Origin: Pseudolabrys sp.
GTDB taxonomy: Bacteria; Pseudomonadota; Alphaproteobacteria; Rhizobiales; Xanthobacteraceae
Direction of reading: 5' to 3'
Assembly: GCA_022841665.1 (NCBI GenBank)
Contig: JALHRB010000009.1
Span: 37,635-101,634, forward strand
Length of the DNA: 64,000 bases
In this document: positions 28,081-37,205 of the stretch, piece by piece
Layout: every line of letters starts with the position of its first letter
Numbering within the stretch: position 1 is the stretch's first letter
Translations under genes and position numbers: made by a program
Notes under the pieces: generated by a model
What the model was told of the DNA's origin: nothing
The model's input: the letters and a program-made list of their open reading frames with translations, nothing else
Databases searched by the model: none

Positions 28081-28156
28081 CTAGTGGTCCTTTGATTCTA
28101 ACATTCGCAAAAGTGCCTCAACAGGCGGGATGCGAATGTTAGAATCGGACCACTAG
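28081..28156. repeat. CTAG-ended long inverted repeat, copy 2 in opposite orientation
   Basis: The outer arms are CTAGTGGTCC and GGACCACTAG; the inner arms are GATTCTAACATTCGCA and TGCGAATGTTAGAATC. Three extra bases (TTT) break the left side. The mirror-image bulge shows it is the same architecture as copy 1, inverted, 13 bp away. Confidence 0.88.
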
Positions 28157-28203
28157 CGAGCCGGCGGTCGTTCCGACAAGAATTCAGCTTCGAGGCCGGG
28201 CGG

Positions 28204-28386
28204 TCAGTGCACGCGCGCGCCGTTGCGGCGCAATCGCTCGATCTCTTCCTTCACCACCAATTTGCGGCGCTTCAATTCCACGATTTTCAGGTCATCGACC
28301 GCGGGGTGGGCCAGGCAATCGGTGATTTCGATTTCGAGGGCCTGGTGCCGTCTTTGCAGTTCCGCGAGATGCGATTGCAGCGACAT
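28204..28386 (-). CDS. DUF465 (YdcH-family) small helical protein, copy 1
   Basis: This 60-residue protein matches DUF465: a helical hairpin with HLAELQRRHQALEIEI, a turn with HPAVDDLKI, and LKRRKLVVKEEIERLR. Such proteins are very abundant in Rhizobiales; function unknown. It is divergent from a second DUF465 gene at 28612. Confidence 0.88.
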   Translation of the reverse strand: MSLQSHLAELQRRHQALEIEITDCLAHPAVDDLKIVELKRRKLVVKEEIERLRRNGARVH

Positions 28387-28611
28387 GCAGAATGTCTCCT
28401 CAATCTGTGTCCCGAACAGTTTTCAGTATAACCCAAATGCGGCACGAGGGCGACGGTAAAACAAGCGCGTGGCAAAGCGGCGGACGGAACCCAAGGCCCT
28501 GGACCGGCGTCGATTTTGCCCAAAGCTTGAACGGCCCTGTGGAAAACGCAATAATTGTTCCGCTTTCGGGCGATACTGATTAACCGGGCCCTAAGCATAT
28601 CAGCGGTAGCA

Positions 28612-28818
28612 ATGACGGACGAGGAAGAACGCACGTTGCGGGACCAGTTGGCGCGCCTGCAACAGGAGCATCGCGATCTCGACGCCGCGATCGACGCTTT
28701 GATCTCCTCGCCCGGCTCCGACCTGATCCAGGTGCAGCGGCTAAAGAAACGCAAGCTGGTGCTGCGCGACAAGATCCGCCGCATCGAGGATCAACTCACG
28801 CCGGACATCATCGCGTAG
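28612..28818 (+). CDS. DUF465 (YdcH-family) small helical protein, copy 2
   Basis: This 68-residue protein has the same fold as its divergent neighbour: QLARLQQEHRDLDAAIDALI, then DLIQVQRLKKRKLVLRDKI. The start at 28612 (MTDEEE) gives the family length. The two share a 225-bp upstream region and may be regulated together. Confidence 0.88.
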   Translation: MTDEEERTLRDQLARLQQEHRDLDAAIDALISSPGSDLIQVQRLKKRKLVLRDKIRRIEDQLTPDIIA

Positions 28819-28935
28819 TTGGCTTGTCGTGGCCGGGCCGGCTGGCCTCGCCGCCGTCAGCTTTCGCCTTGCCAGCAGGGGGTCGGAACCTATAATCCGC
28901 CGCTTCCTTCCGCCGGGGGTGCGGACTTTTTTGTT

Positions 28936-28980
28936 GCATGATCTTGTCCGAAAACCGGTACCCACTTTTCGGGATCATGC
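28936..28980. repeat. 45-bp dispersed palindrome just before purE
   Basis: GCATGATC and GATCATGC form the outer arms. Inside, CCGAAAA and TTTTCGG pair around an ACCGGT core. I recall near-identical GCATGATC palindromes as abundant in Bradyrhizobium and relatives. It ends 17 bp before the purE start, so it lies in the leader or promoter. Confidence 0.8.
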
Positions 28981-28997
28981 GCTACGGGGGCGCTAAA

Positions 28998-29483
28998 ATG
29001 TCCGCAAAACCGGTCGCGATCATCATGGGCAGCCAGTCCGACTGGGCCACGATGAAGCACGCCGCCGAGACGCTCGACGCGCTCAAGATCGGCCACGACA
29101 CCCTGATTGTCTCCGCCCACCGCACGCCGAAACGGCTCTATGACTTCGCCCATGGCGCGCGCGACAAGGGCTTCAAGGTGATCATCGCCGGCGCCGGCGG
29201 TGCCGCGCATCTGCCCGGCATGGCCGCCGCCATGACGCCGCTGCCGGTGCTGGGCGTGCCGATGAACACGCACGCACTGGAAGGCAAGGACTCGCTGCTG
29301 TCGATCATGCAGATGCCGGGCGGTATTCCTGTCGGCACGCTGGCGATCGGCAAGCCGGGCGCGATCAACGCCGCGCTGCTCGCCGCCGCCATTCTGGGGC
29401 TGTCCGACGGCAAAATCGCCAAGCGGCTCGACCAGTGGCGCGCGCGCCAGACCCAGTCGGTCGCCAAGCGGCCGAAGGATTGA
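28998..29483 (+). CDS. purE: 5-(carboxyamino)imidazole ribonucleotide mutase
   Basis: This 161-residue class I PurE converts N5-CAIR to CAIR in purine synthesis. It shows [16 protein letters not shown], the SAHRTPKR motif, [12 protein letters not shown] and [20 protein letters not shown] at 28998 is chosen; an upstream in-frame ATG falls inside the palindromic repeat. The purK gene overlaps its stop codon. Confidence 0.96.
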   Translation: MSAKPVAIIMGSQSDWATMKHAAETLDALKIGHDTLIVSAHRTPKRLYDFAHGARDKGFKVIIAGAGGAAHLPGMAAAMTPLPVLGVPMNTHALEGKDSLLSIMQMPGGIPVGTLAIGKPGAINAALLAAAILGLSDGKIAKRLDQWRARQTQSVAKRPKD

Positions 29484-30568
29484 GACGCTTGCTCAAATCC
29501 GGCGCGACCATCGGCATTCTCGGCGGCGGACAGCTTGCCCGCATGCTCGCGCTCGCCGCCGCGCCGCTCGGCCTGCGCTGCCACGTGTACTCGCCGGAGA
29601 AGAATTCCTGCGCCTTCGACGTGGTGCATGCCGGCACCGTGGCGGCCTACGAGGACGAGGCGGCGCTGGCGCGCTTTGCGGCCGCCGTCGACACCATCAC
29701 CTATGAGTTCGAGAACGTGCCGGCCAAGACCGCGGCGGTGCTCGCCAAGCGCAAGCAGGTCATTCCCGACCCGCATGTGCTCGAGATCACGCAAGACCGG
29801 CTGATCGAGAAGAATTTCATCAGCGAGTTGAAGATCGCGACCGCGCCCTACGCGCCGGTGCACAGCGCGACCCAGCTCGCGGACGGGCTGGCCAAGGTCG
29901 GCGCGCCGGCGGTGCTGAAAACGCGCACGCTGGGCTATGACGGCAAGGGCCAGGCCAAGATCGCGAAAGCGAGCGAAGCCAACGCGGCCTGGCGCAGCGT
30001 TCAGCAGGCCCCCTGCATCCTGGAAGGATTCATCGGCTTCGAGCGCGAGGTGTCGGTGATCGCCGCGCGCGGCCAGGACGGCCAGGTGGAATGCTTCGAG
30101 GTCACCGAGAACGTGCACCGCGACCACATCCTGCACACGTCGACGGTGCCGGCGAAAGTATCGGGCGCGCTCGCCGAGGAGGCACGGCGCGTGGCGACCC
30201 GCATCGTGAAAGCCTTCGACTATGTCGGCGTCATGGGCGTTGAAATGTTCGTCGTGCGATCCGGCCGCCAGCAGCACGTGCTGGTCAACGAGATCGCGCC
30301 GCGCGTGCACAATTCCGGGCATTGGACCATCGACGGCGCCACCGTCTCGCAGTTCGAGCAGCACATCCGCGCGGTGGCGGGCTGGCCGCTTGCGAAGCCG
30401 AAGCGGCTCGGGCGCAAGGTGGAGATGCTCAACCTGATCGGCGACGAGGTGAACGGCGTCGCGCGATACCTGAGCGAGCCGAACACCGCGGTCCACGTCT
30501 ACGGCAAGGGCAAGCCGAGCGCGCGCCGCAAGATGGGGCATGTCACGCGGGTGTGGCCGGGGAAGTGA
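29480..30568 (+). CDS. purK: 5-(carboxyamino)imidazole ribonucleotide synthase
   Basis: This 362-residue ATP-grasp enzyme makes N5-CAIR from AIR, ATP and bicarbonate, feeding PurE. It opens [21 protein letters not shown] and has [14 protein letters not shown] (ATP-grasp), RPHNSGH-type region [11 protein letters not shown] and [16 protein letters not shown]. The likely start is a TTG whose bases overlap the purE stop (TTGA), giving translational coupling. Confidence 0.95.
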   Translation: MRRLLKSGATIGILGGGQLARMLALAAAPLGLRCHVYSPEKNSCAFDVVHAGTVAAYEDEAALARFAAAVDTITYEFENVPAKTAAVLAKRKQVIPDPHVLEITQDRLIEKNFISELKIATAPYAPVHSATQLADGLAKVGAPAVLKTRTLGYDGKGQAKIAKASEANAAWRSVQQAPCILEGFIGFEREVSVIAARGQDGQVECFEVTENVHRDHILHTSTVPAKVSGALAEEARRVATRIVKAFDYVGVMGVEMFVVRSGRQQHVLVNEIAPRVHNSGHWTIDGATVSQFEQHIRAVAGWPLAKPKRLGRKVEMLNLIGDEVNGVARYLSEPNTAVHVYGKGKPSARRKMGHVTRVWPGK

Positions 30569-30569
30569 G

Positions 30570-31430
30570 ATGGCTTTCGCCAATACGGCTGCATCGATGG
30601 TCGCAGTCGGCGACACCCAGCTGCAATGCTACGAGGCGGGTAGCGGCGACCCCGTATTGCTGGTGTCGGGCTGGCCGCAATCCGCGCTCGCCTGGGAAAA
30701 GGTCATTCCGCTGCTCGCTGCGGACTACCGTGTGATCGCGGTCGAGCCGCCGGCGCTCGGCCTGTCGCAGCCGACCGCGCGCTACGACATGCAGAGCATC
30801 GCGGCCCTGTTTCACGCCCTGGTCGAGCAGCTCCGCCTGCCACGCTTTCATTTCGTCGGCCACGATATCGGGTGCTGGATCGGCTACGCCTATGCGGCGC
30901 AATACGCCCGCACGCTACGTGGCGCCGCCTTGATGGAAGCCGTCGTTCCCGGCATCGCGCCCGGCGGCAACTACGCCTTCACCGCCGAGCAGGCGCTGAA
31001 GACCTGGCATTTCTTTTTCAACAGCCTGCCGGAATTGCCGGAAGAACTGACCGCGGGCCGCGAAGACGTCTACCTTAAATGGATCTTCCGCCATCGCGCG
31101 GCACGGCCCGACGCAATTCCGCCCGAGTCGGTCGCCGAGTATGTGCGCCTTTACGCGCGGCCGGGCGCTTTCATTGAAGCGCTGAAATATTATCGCGCGA
31201 TCTTCGAATCCGGCGCCCAGAACCGCGCTTTGGCGGCCAACAAGATTAGCGTGCCCGTGCTGGCCATCTCCGGCGCACGCTGGCTCGGCGAAGCGATGCG
31301 CGGGGCGCTCGGCCCGCTGGCCGAGACGTTCGACATGGTGTCGATCGCCGATTGCGCGCATTTCCCGCCCGAGGAAAAGCCCGCGGAAGTGGCGGCCGCG
31401 CTTCGCGCCCATTTCGCGCGCTGTCCGTAA
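30570..31430 (+). CDS. Alpha/beta hydrolase with aspartate nucleophile
   Basis: This 286-residue enzyme has VLLVSGWPQSALAWEKVIP (oxyanion region), the nucleophile elbow VGHDIGCWIGY with aspartate instead of serine, and a C-terminal histidine in IADCAHFPPEEKP. An Asp nucleophile points to the epoxide hydrolase / haloalkane dehalogenase branch. It begins 1 bp after purK, so it may be read through from the pur genes. Confidence 0.85.
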   Translation: MAFANTAASMVAVGDTQLQCYEAGSGDPVLLVSGWPQSALAWEKVIPLLAADYRVIAVEPPALGLSQPTARYDMQSIAALFHALVEQLRLPRFHFVGHDIGCWIGYAYAAQYARTLRGAALMEAVVPGIAPGGNYAFTAEQALKTWHFFFNSLPELPEELTAGREDVYLKWIFRHRAARPDAIPPESVAEYVRLYARPGAFIEALKYYRAIFESGAQNRALAANKISVPVLAISGARWLGEAMRGALGPLAETFDMVSIADCAHFPPEEKPAEVAAALRAHFARCP

Positions 31431-31521
31431 CGGCCGCTATTTCTTCTGATTCTTGTGCCGAAGTAGGCTGCACGTCCCGCTTTTTCGCGCTAAGGTTGCG
31501 TCCTCTACAAGGATCGCAACC

Positions 31522-32118
31522 GTGCTCGACGCCCGCTTTCCAGACCGCCTGCGATTGCCGATCTCGTTCGACCCCGAACGGCTCGCCGGCGACCTTGCCC
31601 GCCTGTCGGCGGCGGAGTGGACCGCCCACTTCGTCCAGCAGAACTACGACGGCGACTGGAGCGTGATCGCGCTGCGTGGCCCGGCCGGCGCCCGCCACCC
31701 CGTCCAGATGATCTACCCCGATCCGGCCTGCGTGGATTTTGCCGATACGCCAATGCTCGCGGCCTGCCCGGCCTTCCGGGAAGTGCTGGGAACCTTCGCC
31801 TGCCCGCTCCAGGCCGTCCGCCTCATGCGCCTTGCCCCGGGCTCCCTCATCAAGGAGCACCGCGACCACGACCTGTCCTACGAGGACGGCCTGGTGCGCA
31901 TCCATATCCCGGTGACGACCAACGAGGAGGTGGATTTCCGGCTGAACGGGGTCCGCTGCCCGATGCCGGCCGGATCGGCCTGGTATCTGCGGCTTTCCGA
32001 CCCCCACAGCGTGGCCAATCGGGGGGCGTCCGACCGGGTCCACCTGGTCGTGGACGCCGTGGTCAACGCCTGGGTGGCGGCCCTGTTTGCCCAGGCGGCT
32101 GCCGGAGAGGCAGCCTGA
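31522..32118 (+). CDS. Aspartyl/asparaginyl beta-hydroxylase-like dioxygenase
   Basis: This 198-residue protein matches the Asp_Arg_Hydrox family: VRLMRLAPGSLIKEHRDHDLSYEDG supplies the first iron histidine and acid, and SDPHSVANRGASDRVHLVVD the second histidine and the 2-oxoglutarate arginine. It starts with GTG preceded by AAGGAT. The target is unknown; the family modifies protein or amino-acid side chains. Confidence 0.85.
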   Translation: MLDARFPDRLRLPISFDPERLAGDLARLSAAEWTAHFVQQNYDGDWSVIALRGPAGARHPVQMIYPDPACVDFADTPMLAACPAFREVLGTFACPLQAVRLMRLAPGSLIKEHRDHDLSYEDGLVRIHIPVTTNEEVDFRLNGVRCPMPAGSAWYLRLSDPHSVANRGASDRVHLVVDAVVNAWVAALFAQAAAGEAA

Positions 32119-32148
32119 CCCCCTGGCCCCGTCAGGAGGAAACCCCAT

Positions 32149-32322
32149 ATGGATCGAGGCGTTTTGAGCGCCGGAATGGACTCCCTAGCCCGTTTCTGCT
32201 ACAGCCGCCCGACTCAAAAGGCCCGCCAACCGCGGGCTTTTGACCTTGAACCCGTCCGAGCCACAACGAAGGAGCAAGCGTGCAGGTACTCGTTCGCGAC
32301 AACAACGTCGATCAAGCCTTGA
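32149..32322 (+). CDS. Candidate short upstream ORF overlapping rpsU
   Basis: A 57-codon frame starts at an ATG with AGGAGG 9 bp upstream, one of the best ribosome sites in the window. It spans a terminator-like hairpin (32217-32241) and ends inside rpsU, in another frame. The product ([16 protein letters not shown]...) resembles nothing I know. It could be a regulatory leader ORF for rpsU or chance. Confidence 0.35.
   Translation: MDRGVLSAGMDSLARFCYSRPTQKARQPRAFDLEPVRATTKEQACRYSFATTTSIKP
32217..32241 (+). terminator. Terminator-like hairpin upstream of rpsU
   Basis: AAAAG, then GCCCGC and GCGGGC around CAACC, followed by TTTT. It lies 38 bp before the rpsU start and could end the hydroxylase transcript or act as an attenuator in the rpsU leader. 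Confidence 0.55.
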
Positions 32323-32573
32323 AGGCGCTGAAGAAGAAGATGCAGCGCGAGGGCATTTTCCGCGAGATGAAACTTCGCGGCCATTACGAAAAACCGTCGG
32401 AAAAGAAGGCGCGGGAAAAGGCGGAAGCGATCCGCCGGGCCCGCAAGCTTGCGCGCAAGAAGATGCAGCGCGAGGGCCTGTTGCCGATGAAGCCGCGCGT
32501 GGTTCCCGGCGCGGGTGGTCCCGGCGGCGCCGGTGGGCGCGGTGCGGGTCGCGGCGGTCCGCCGCGTTTCTAA
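32280..32573 (+). CDS. rpsU: 30S ribosomal protein bS21
   Basis: This 97-residue small-subunit protein starts with GTG preceded by AAGGAG. The first 60 residues are bS21 ([36 protein letters not shown]). The C-terminus is a long basic Gly/Pro/Arg-rich extension typical of alphaproteobacterial S21. Confidence 0.96.
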   Translation: MQVLVRDNNVDQALKALKKKMQREGIFREMKLRGHYEKPSEKKAREKAEAIRRARKLARKKMQREGLLPMKPRVVPGAGGPGGAGGRGAGRGGPPRF

Positions 32574-32608
32574 GACATTCTTCGTTACGACGGGTTTCGA
32601 GTTCGGTG

Positions 32609-32640
32609 GCGCGGGCAATTCGCCCGCGCTATTTCTTTTC
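32609..32640 (+). terminator. Probable terminator after rpsU
   Basis: GCGCGGGC and GCCCGCGC form an 8-bp stem with loop AATTC, followed by TATTTCTTTT. The T tract is interrupted. Confidence 0.6.
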
Positions 32641-32650
32641 GGACGGAGCT

Positions 32651-33805
32651 TTACGTGCCGGCGAACACGAAGCGCGTGCCGACCGCCGAGTGGATCACCT
32701 TGTCGCCGAGCGCTGCACGCGCCAGATCGTAGAAGCGGTCGCCGGTGCAGTGCGCGGTGACGAGATAGGTCGGGTCGATCGCCTTGAATTCGGCGATGGT
32801 CTTGTTGATGTAGTCGTCGCCGAGCGGCGGCACGATGTGGAAGCCGCCGATCACCGCGAACACCTTGTCGATGCCGGACGCTGTCTGCGCCTGCCGCACG
32901 GCGTTGATGACGCCGCGGTGGCTGCATGAGGTGAGCACGACCAGGCCCCTGCCCTTCACGTTGTAGATCGTCGCGATCTCGTGCTCGAAATCATCCGCAA
33001 TATACTGGCCGGTATTTTTGGCCGCCGGCATCTTTTCGGGGAAACAGCCGAATCCGTCAAAGATTCCAACGATCTCCGTCGTCGGCAGCAGCGGCGTCTC
33101 GAACGATACCTGACCAATACGACCTGTCGTAAAGGCATGATCCGCGACCAGCGCCGGCTCCTCCGCCATCATCAGCGACAGGTCGGCGTCGAGAATGGCC
33201 TTGCGGTCGAGCGCGCCGAACTGGCCGCCCGGATTGCGCCGGATGCAGAAGGTGTCCTCGCCGCCGACATAGAACGGCAGCTTCTGCTTGAGCTTGCCTT
33301 TATGCGCGTTGAGAAAACCGACCATGCCGCCGAAATGGTCGTAGTGCCCGTGGCTGAGCACCATGGCATCGAACCATGACGGATCGATGCCCAGGATGGC
33401 CAGGTTGTTGTTGAGCACCTCGGGCGTGTAGCCGAAATCGACCAGCACATGGCGGGTCTCGTCGCCGCGCTTCGACTCCGCATGCATGGCGAGGCCCCAT
33501 TCGCCGTTGAGCATGTGGCGGGGCGGCCGGTCCGGGCTGGTGTTGCCGCTCTTGCGCTCGATAGTCATCCCCTCGCGCTGCTCGTTCGGCACAAACTGGA
33601 TCACGATATTGTCGGTGACGATGCGCACGGCGAGCCGGTCTACTTCCGGCACCGCGCGGCCCATGATCTTCGCCGGCTGCGCTTTCGCATTGGCGGCGAG
33701 GGTCGCCATCATCGCGGTGACGAAGCCGAAGCCGCCGGAGCAGAGCGCGCCGGCGCCGCTCAGGAACGGCGCGGCGGAATCGGGCGCGCAGGGGCCGAAC
33801 AGCAT
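32651..33805 (-). CDS. MBL-fold metallohydrolase (COG1237-type)
   Basis: This 384-residue protein has the full metal motif LSHGHYDHFGG at about residue 150, a later histidine in SCSHRGVINAVRQAQ and another in GGFHIVPP. The pattern fits the COG1237 hydrolases related to the dihydropterin-aminobenzene phosphate enzyme group. The N-terminal 45 residues are hydrophobic, Gly/Ala-rich and possibly an export or membrane signal. Substrate unknown. Confidence 0.82.
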   Translation of the reverse strand: MLFGPCAPDSAAPFLSGAGALCSGGFGFVTAMMATLAANAKAQPAKIMGRAVPEVDRLAVRIVTDNIVIQFVPNEQREGMTIERKSGNTSPDRPPRHMLNGEWGLAMHAESKRGDETRHVLVDFGYTPEVLNNNLAILGIDPSWFDAMVLSHGHYDHFGGMVGFLNAHKGKLKQKLPFYVGGEDTFCIRRNPGGQFGALDRKAILDADLSLMMAEEPALVADHAFTTGRIGQVSFETPLLPTTEIVGIFDGFGCFPEKMPAAKNTGQYIADDFEHEIATIYNVKGRGLVVLTSCSHRGVINAVRQAQTASGIDKVFAVIGGFHIVPPLGDDYINKTIAEFKAIDPTYLVTAHCTGDRFYDLARAALGDKVIHSAVGTRFVFAGT

Positions 33806-33841
33806 TTCAGACCTTCCTAAAATTCAGGCGGTGTCTTGCTT

Positions 33842-34483
33842 TTACTTTTTCACGGCACCCGCATAAGCGGCGCTGGGCAGGTTTTCGAGCGGCCAGGCGT
33901 CGCAATCCTCGAACTGCGCGACACCGACGGCGTGGCGCGCCATGCCGGATTCCAGCATCGCCATCGAAACGATTTCGGCGACGCCAACATCGCTGACGCC
34001 GTGCCTGCGTAGTTCCTGGAAGTCCTCCTCGGTCGTGCCTTCGGCAAAGGCTACCTTGCGGGCGAAGCGCAACACGGCCTTGGTCATGGCATCGACCTTG
34101 GTGGAGTTCTCGAAATTGAGAATCTCGACCACATCCGCTTCGGTCCAGCCGAAGTGCTCGATGAGATGGGTCTGATGGTTGTTGATGCAGCGGACGCAAT
34201 TGACCTCCGCCGAGCACACCAGCGATATGCTGTTGAGCAGAGGCTTCGGCAGCGCGCTCTTGCCGGCGGTGGTTTGCAGCCGCTTGGCCAGCCCCCACCA
34301 ATGGCGAAGGAGATCGACGTCAAGGGCAAAAAATCCCCAGTTCGGCGTCAGGAAGTTCTCGCCTTTGACCCGACGGATGTCCTCGAAAATTTCCGCGATC
34401 TCGCCGGTCGCGTCGGCCGGCTTGACCAGCGTTACTTTTTTCGCCGCATCAACCGTCGTCGCCTCCTTGGTCTTATCCAACAC
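33842..34483 (-). CDS. AhpD/carboxymuconolactone decarboxylase-like protein
   Basis: This 213-residue helical protein carries the AhpD-type redox motif CVRCINNHQTH at about residue 93 (CxxC plus histidine), so peroxidase or disulfide-reductase activity is likely. Start chosen at GTG (34483), 7 bp after AAGGAGGG; a longer upstream frame lacks such a site. It may share a transcript with the MBL gene 36 bp downstream. Confidence 0.82.
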   Translation of the reverse strand: MLDKTKEATTVDAAKKVTLVKPADATGEIAEIFEDIRRVKGENFLTPNWGFFALDVDLLRHWWGLAKRLQTTAGKSALPKPLLNSISLVCSAEVNCVRCINNHQTHLIEHFGWTEADVVEILNFENSTKVDAMTKAVLRFARKVAFAEGTTEEDFQELRRHGVSDVGVAEIVSMAMLESGMARHAVGVAQFEDCDAWPLENLPSAAYAGAVKK

Positions 34484-34649
34484 GGCAATTCCCTCCTTAT
34501 TTTCTCTGTTTGTTTTGTCGCCGCCGTCCTGCCGGACGTGACCATCGATTCGCTTTGCGCATACGCCCCCGATCAAGCGATGCGACCAAATCTTACAACT
34601 CGGCGGCCCATTGTCCAACCACGGCGGCCGCCAGCGGAGATAGAAACCG

Positions 34650-35450
34650 CTACCGGTTACGCGCCAGGAAATCGTGCACGACGGCGATGGCACCGTGGTC
34701 GTCGAGGTCGACATGGTTGCCGGCCGGAAAGCGCACCATGCGCTTGGGCTCGTTGGCGAGCGCGAACAGCCGCTCGCCGAAGGATATCGGTACGATGCGG
34801 TCGCGCTCGCCATGCAGGATGAGGGTCGGCACCTGCACGCTGGCGATCCGCAGGTCGGAGCGGAACGAATCCTTGATCAGCCAGCGCACCGGGGCGAAGG
34901 GATAGGCGGCAGCGCCCACGTCGGCAGCGCTGGTGAAGGGCGCATCCAAAATGAGCCCGCGGATGCGACGCTCGGCGGCAACCGCAACGGCGACCGCGGT
35001 GCCGAGCGACTCGCCCCACAGCACCAGGCGCTCCGGCGGGTAGCGGGCGGCGGCGAAGTCGTAGGCCGCCTGCGCGTCGCGGATCAGCCCCGCCTCGCTC
35101 GGCCGCCCGGTGGAGCCGCCATAGCCGCGGTAAGACAGCGCCAAGAGGCCGGTACCGTCGGCGGTGAGCCGCGAGAAACGCCCGGCGCGCAGCTTGAGCG
35201 CGCCGCCATTGCCGTGGAAGTAGAGCACCACCGGCTTGTCATCGCGCGGCGGCACGTGCCATGCGACCAGCGTCTCGCCGTCGCCGGCTGTGAGGGTGAC
35301 TTCCTCGGCCCGCGGCAGCCCGGCCTGCGCCGGCGACGTGCGCGCGGGGTCGGGGAAATACATCAGCGAGCGCTGAAAGAAATACATCAGCGCCAGCAGG
35401 CCGCCGTAGCCGATGACGGCGACGATGACGATCGTTTTCAGCGTGCTCAT
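34650..35450 (-). CDS. Membrane-anchored alpha/beta hydrolase (Bem46/YfhR-like)
   Basis: This 266-residue protein starts with one membrane helix (IVIVAVIGYGGLLALMYFF). It then has VVLYFHGNGGALKLR, the serine elbow LWGESLGTAVA, the acid in LHGERDRIVP and the histidine in PAGNHVDLDDHG: a full Ser-Asp-His set. Its start overlaps the stop of the DUF3574 gene by 4 bp (ATGA). Confidence 0.88.
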   Translation of the reverse strand: MSTLKTIVIVAVIGYGGLLALMYFFQRSLMYFPDPARTSPAQAGLPRAEEVTLTAGDGETLVAWHVPPRDDKPVVLYFHGNGGALKLRAGRFSRLTADGTGLLALSYRGYGGSTGRPSEAGLIRDAQAAYDFAAARYPPERLVLWGESLGTAVAVAVAAERRIRGLILDAPFTSAADVGAAAYPFAPVRWLIKDSFRSDLRIASVQVPTLILHGERDRIVPISFGERLFALANEPKRMVRFPAGNHVDLDDHGAIAVVHDFLARNR

Positions 35451-35857
35451 GGCGAAAACGCCGCGCAGACCGGCTGCGTCAGCACGCCGACCGACTTCTG
35501 CCGGAAGCGCGTCATGTAGGCGCGTGTCACGGCGGCGATGCGCTCACGCGCGCCGGCGGCGTCTGCCGTCACCACGATGACGATCTTGCTCGGCTCGCGC
35601 ACGAGCCCGCTCGGGCCGCGCCATTGCCCCTTGCCGTCCAGCACCGTCAGCCCGTCGGGAAAGCGCGGGGTCAATTCGGCGGCAACGAACCGCGCCCATT
35701 GCGCCTCGCTCACCCCGAGGCGGCCGCCGATGTTGCGGCCGAAGGAGAGTTCCGCCCGCACCATCGGCTTGAGCGGATCCGGACAGGTCAGGCTCTGCGC
35801 CATGGCTGGGCCGACGAGCAACGTCAGAAGGGCAAGGAGGCCGGCGATCAATCGCAT
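35447..35857 (-). CDS. DUF3574 domain-containing secreted protein
   Basis: This 136-residue protein has a signal peptide (GLLALLTLLVGPAMAQS) and matches DUF3574 (RAELSFGRNIGG, FVAAELTPRFPDGLTVLDGKGQW). Function unknown. The start at 35857 is taken; an ATG five codons upstream is possible. It is translationally coupled to the hydrolase gene. Confidence 0.82.
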   Translation of the reverse strand: MRLIAGLLALLTLLVGPAMAQSLTCPDPLKPMVRAELSFGRNIGGRLGVSEAQWARFVAAELTPRFPDGLTVLDGKGQWRGPSGLVREPSKIVIVVTADAAGARERIAAVTRAYMTRFRQKSVGVLTQPVCAAFSP

Positions 35858-36082
35858 TCCAAATGATAGCACAGGTCGGGGACCGACATTTTTGACGGCT
35901 GGCTAAGCCGTTGAATAATTTGAATAAGTTCGGCCCGGCGACGGACGATTAAGCAAATGCCGCCAAATCAGCCGAGAAATTCCATCGACATGGCAACAAA
36001 TTGGCCGGCCGGACGTTAGGTGTCACGGCGAAGCAGAAAAATGGGAGATTTCCCGCTCATGCGGGGAATCTGTCGGGGTCGA

Positions 36083-37192
36083 ATGGACAGGCTGGTCGGC
36101 TTTCTGGAAACGGAGTTCGAGCGCATTGTGACGTCGGTCCCCGCATCGGAGGCCGGCGACAATGTCGTTGCCATCGGCGACGCCTTGCGCCTCCAGACGA
36201 CGTTGCGCGAACGCGAACGGCGCTTCCGCGAATTGCTCGATGCCCTACCCGCTGCCGTCTACACTACCGATGCCGCCGGCCGGATCACCTACTACAACGA
36301 GGCGGCCGCCGAGTTGTGGGGCCACCGGCCAACGCTCGGCTCGACCACATGGTGCGGTTCCTGGAAGCTGTACTGGCCGGACGGCACGCCGATGGCGCAC
36401 GATGAATGCCCGATGGCGATGGCGCTCAAGGAAGATCGCCCGATCCGCGGCTACGAAGCGGCGGCCGAGCGTCCGGACGGCACCCGCGTGCCTTTCCTGC
36501 CCTACCCGACCCCGCTGCACGACCAGACCGGCAAGCTGGTCGGCGCCGTCAACATGCTGGTCGACATCACCGACCGCAAGCGCGCCGAGGACGAGCAGGC
36601 GCTGATGGTGCGCGAGCTGCACCACCGCGTGAAGAACACTTTGGCGACCGTGCAGGCCATCATCGGCTCGACCGCGCGCTCGGCCGAGACCATCGAGGAT
36701 TTCAAGACTTCTGTGACCGGGCGCATCGGCGCGCTCGCCAGGACCCACCTGCTGCTCGCCGATGAGCGGCGCACCGTCACCTTCGGCGAGCTCCTGCGCG
36801 CCGAGCTCGAGCCTTTCGACGACGGCAGCGGCGCACGCATCCAGTTGAGCGGGCCGGCGGTCGAGTTGCGCTCGCAGCTTGCGGTCACGCTTGGCATGGG
36901 GTTCCACGAGCTGACCACCAACGCCGCCAAACACGGCGCGCTGTCGGTCTATGGCGGCACGGTGAGCGTGACCTGGAGCGTCACCATCGAGGCTGAGCGC
37001 CGCACGCTCAATATCGATTGGGTGGAGCGCGGCGGACCGCAAATCGCCGAGCCGGTGCGCAAGGGCTTCGGCTCGCGCCTCCTGGAGTTCGTCCTGCCCG
37101 GCCAGATCCAGGCGCAGACGAGCATCGATTACGATCCGCGCGGCGTGCGCGTGCGCTGCGCGGTGCCGCTGCCGGCTGACGCGCAGGCCTGA
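36083..37192 (+). CDS. PAS-domain HWE-type histidine kinase
   Basis: This soluble kinase of about 369 residues has a PAS domain (about residues 45-165, RELLDALPAAVYTTDAAGRITYYN). The HWE core follows: VRELHHRVKNTLATVQAI with the phosphorylated histidine (about 180), FHELTTNAAKHGAL (N box) and NIDWVERGGP. No response regulator is next to it. The start is uncertain; in-frame starts at 36020 (GTG), 36041 and 36059 would add up to 21 residues, and none has a strong ribosome site. Confidence 0.85.
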   Translation: MDRLVGFLETEFERIVTSVPASEAGDNVVAIGDALRLQTTLRERERRFRELLDALPAAVYTTDAAGRITYYNEAAAELWGHRPTLGSTTWCGSWKLYWPDGTPMAHDECPMAMALKEDRPIRGYEAAAERPDGTRVPFLPYPTPLHDQTGKLVGAVNMLVDITDRKRAEDEQALMVRELHHRVKNTLATVQAIIGSTARSAETIEDFKTSVTGRIGALARTHLLLADERRTVTFGELLRAELEPFDDGSGARIQLSGPAVELRSQLAVTLGMGFHELTTNAAKHGALSVYGGTVSVTWSVTIEAERRTLNIDWVERGGPQIAEPVRKGFGSRLLEFVLPGQIQAQTSIDYDPRGVRVRCAVPLPADAQA

Positions 37193-37205
37193 TCCCGGCT
37201 TCCCC

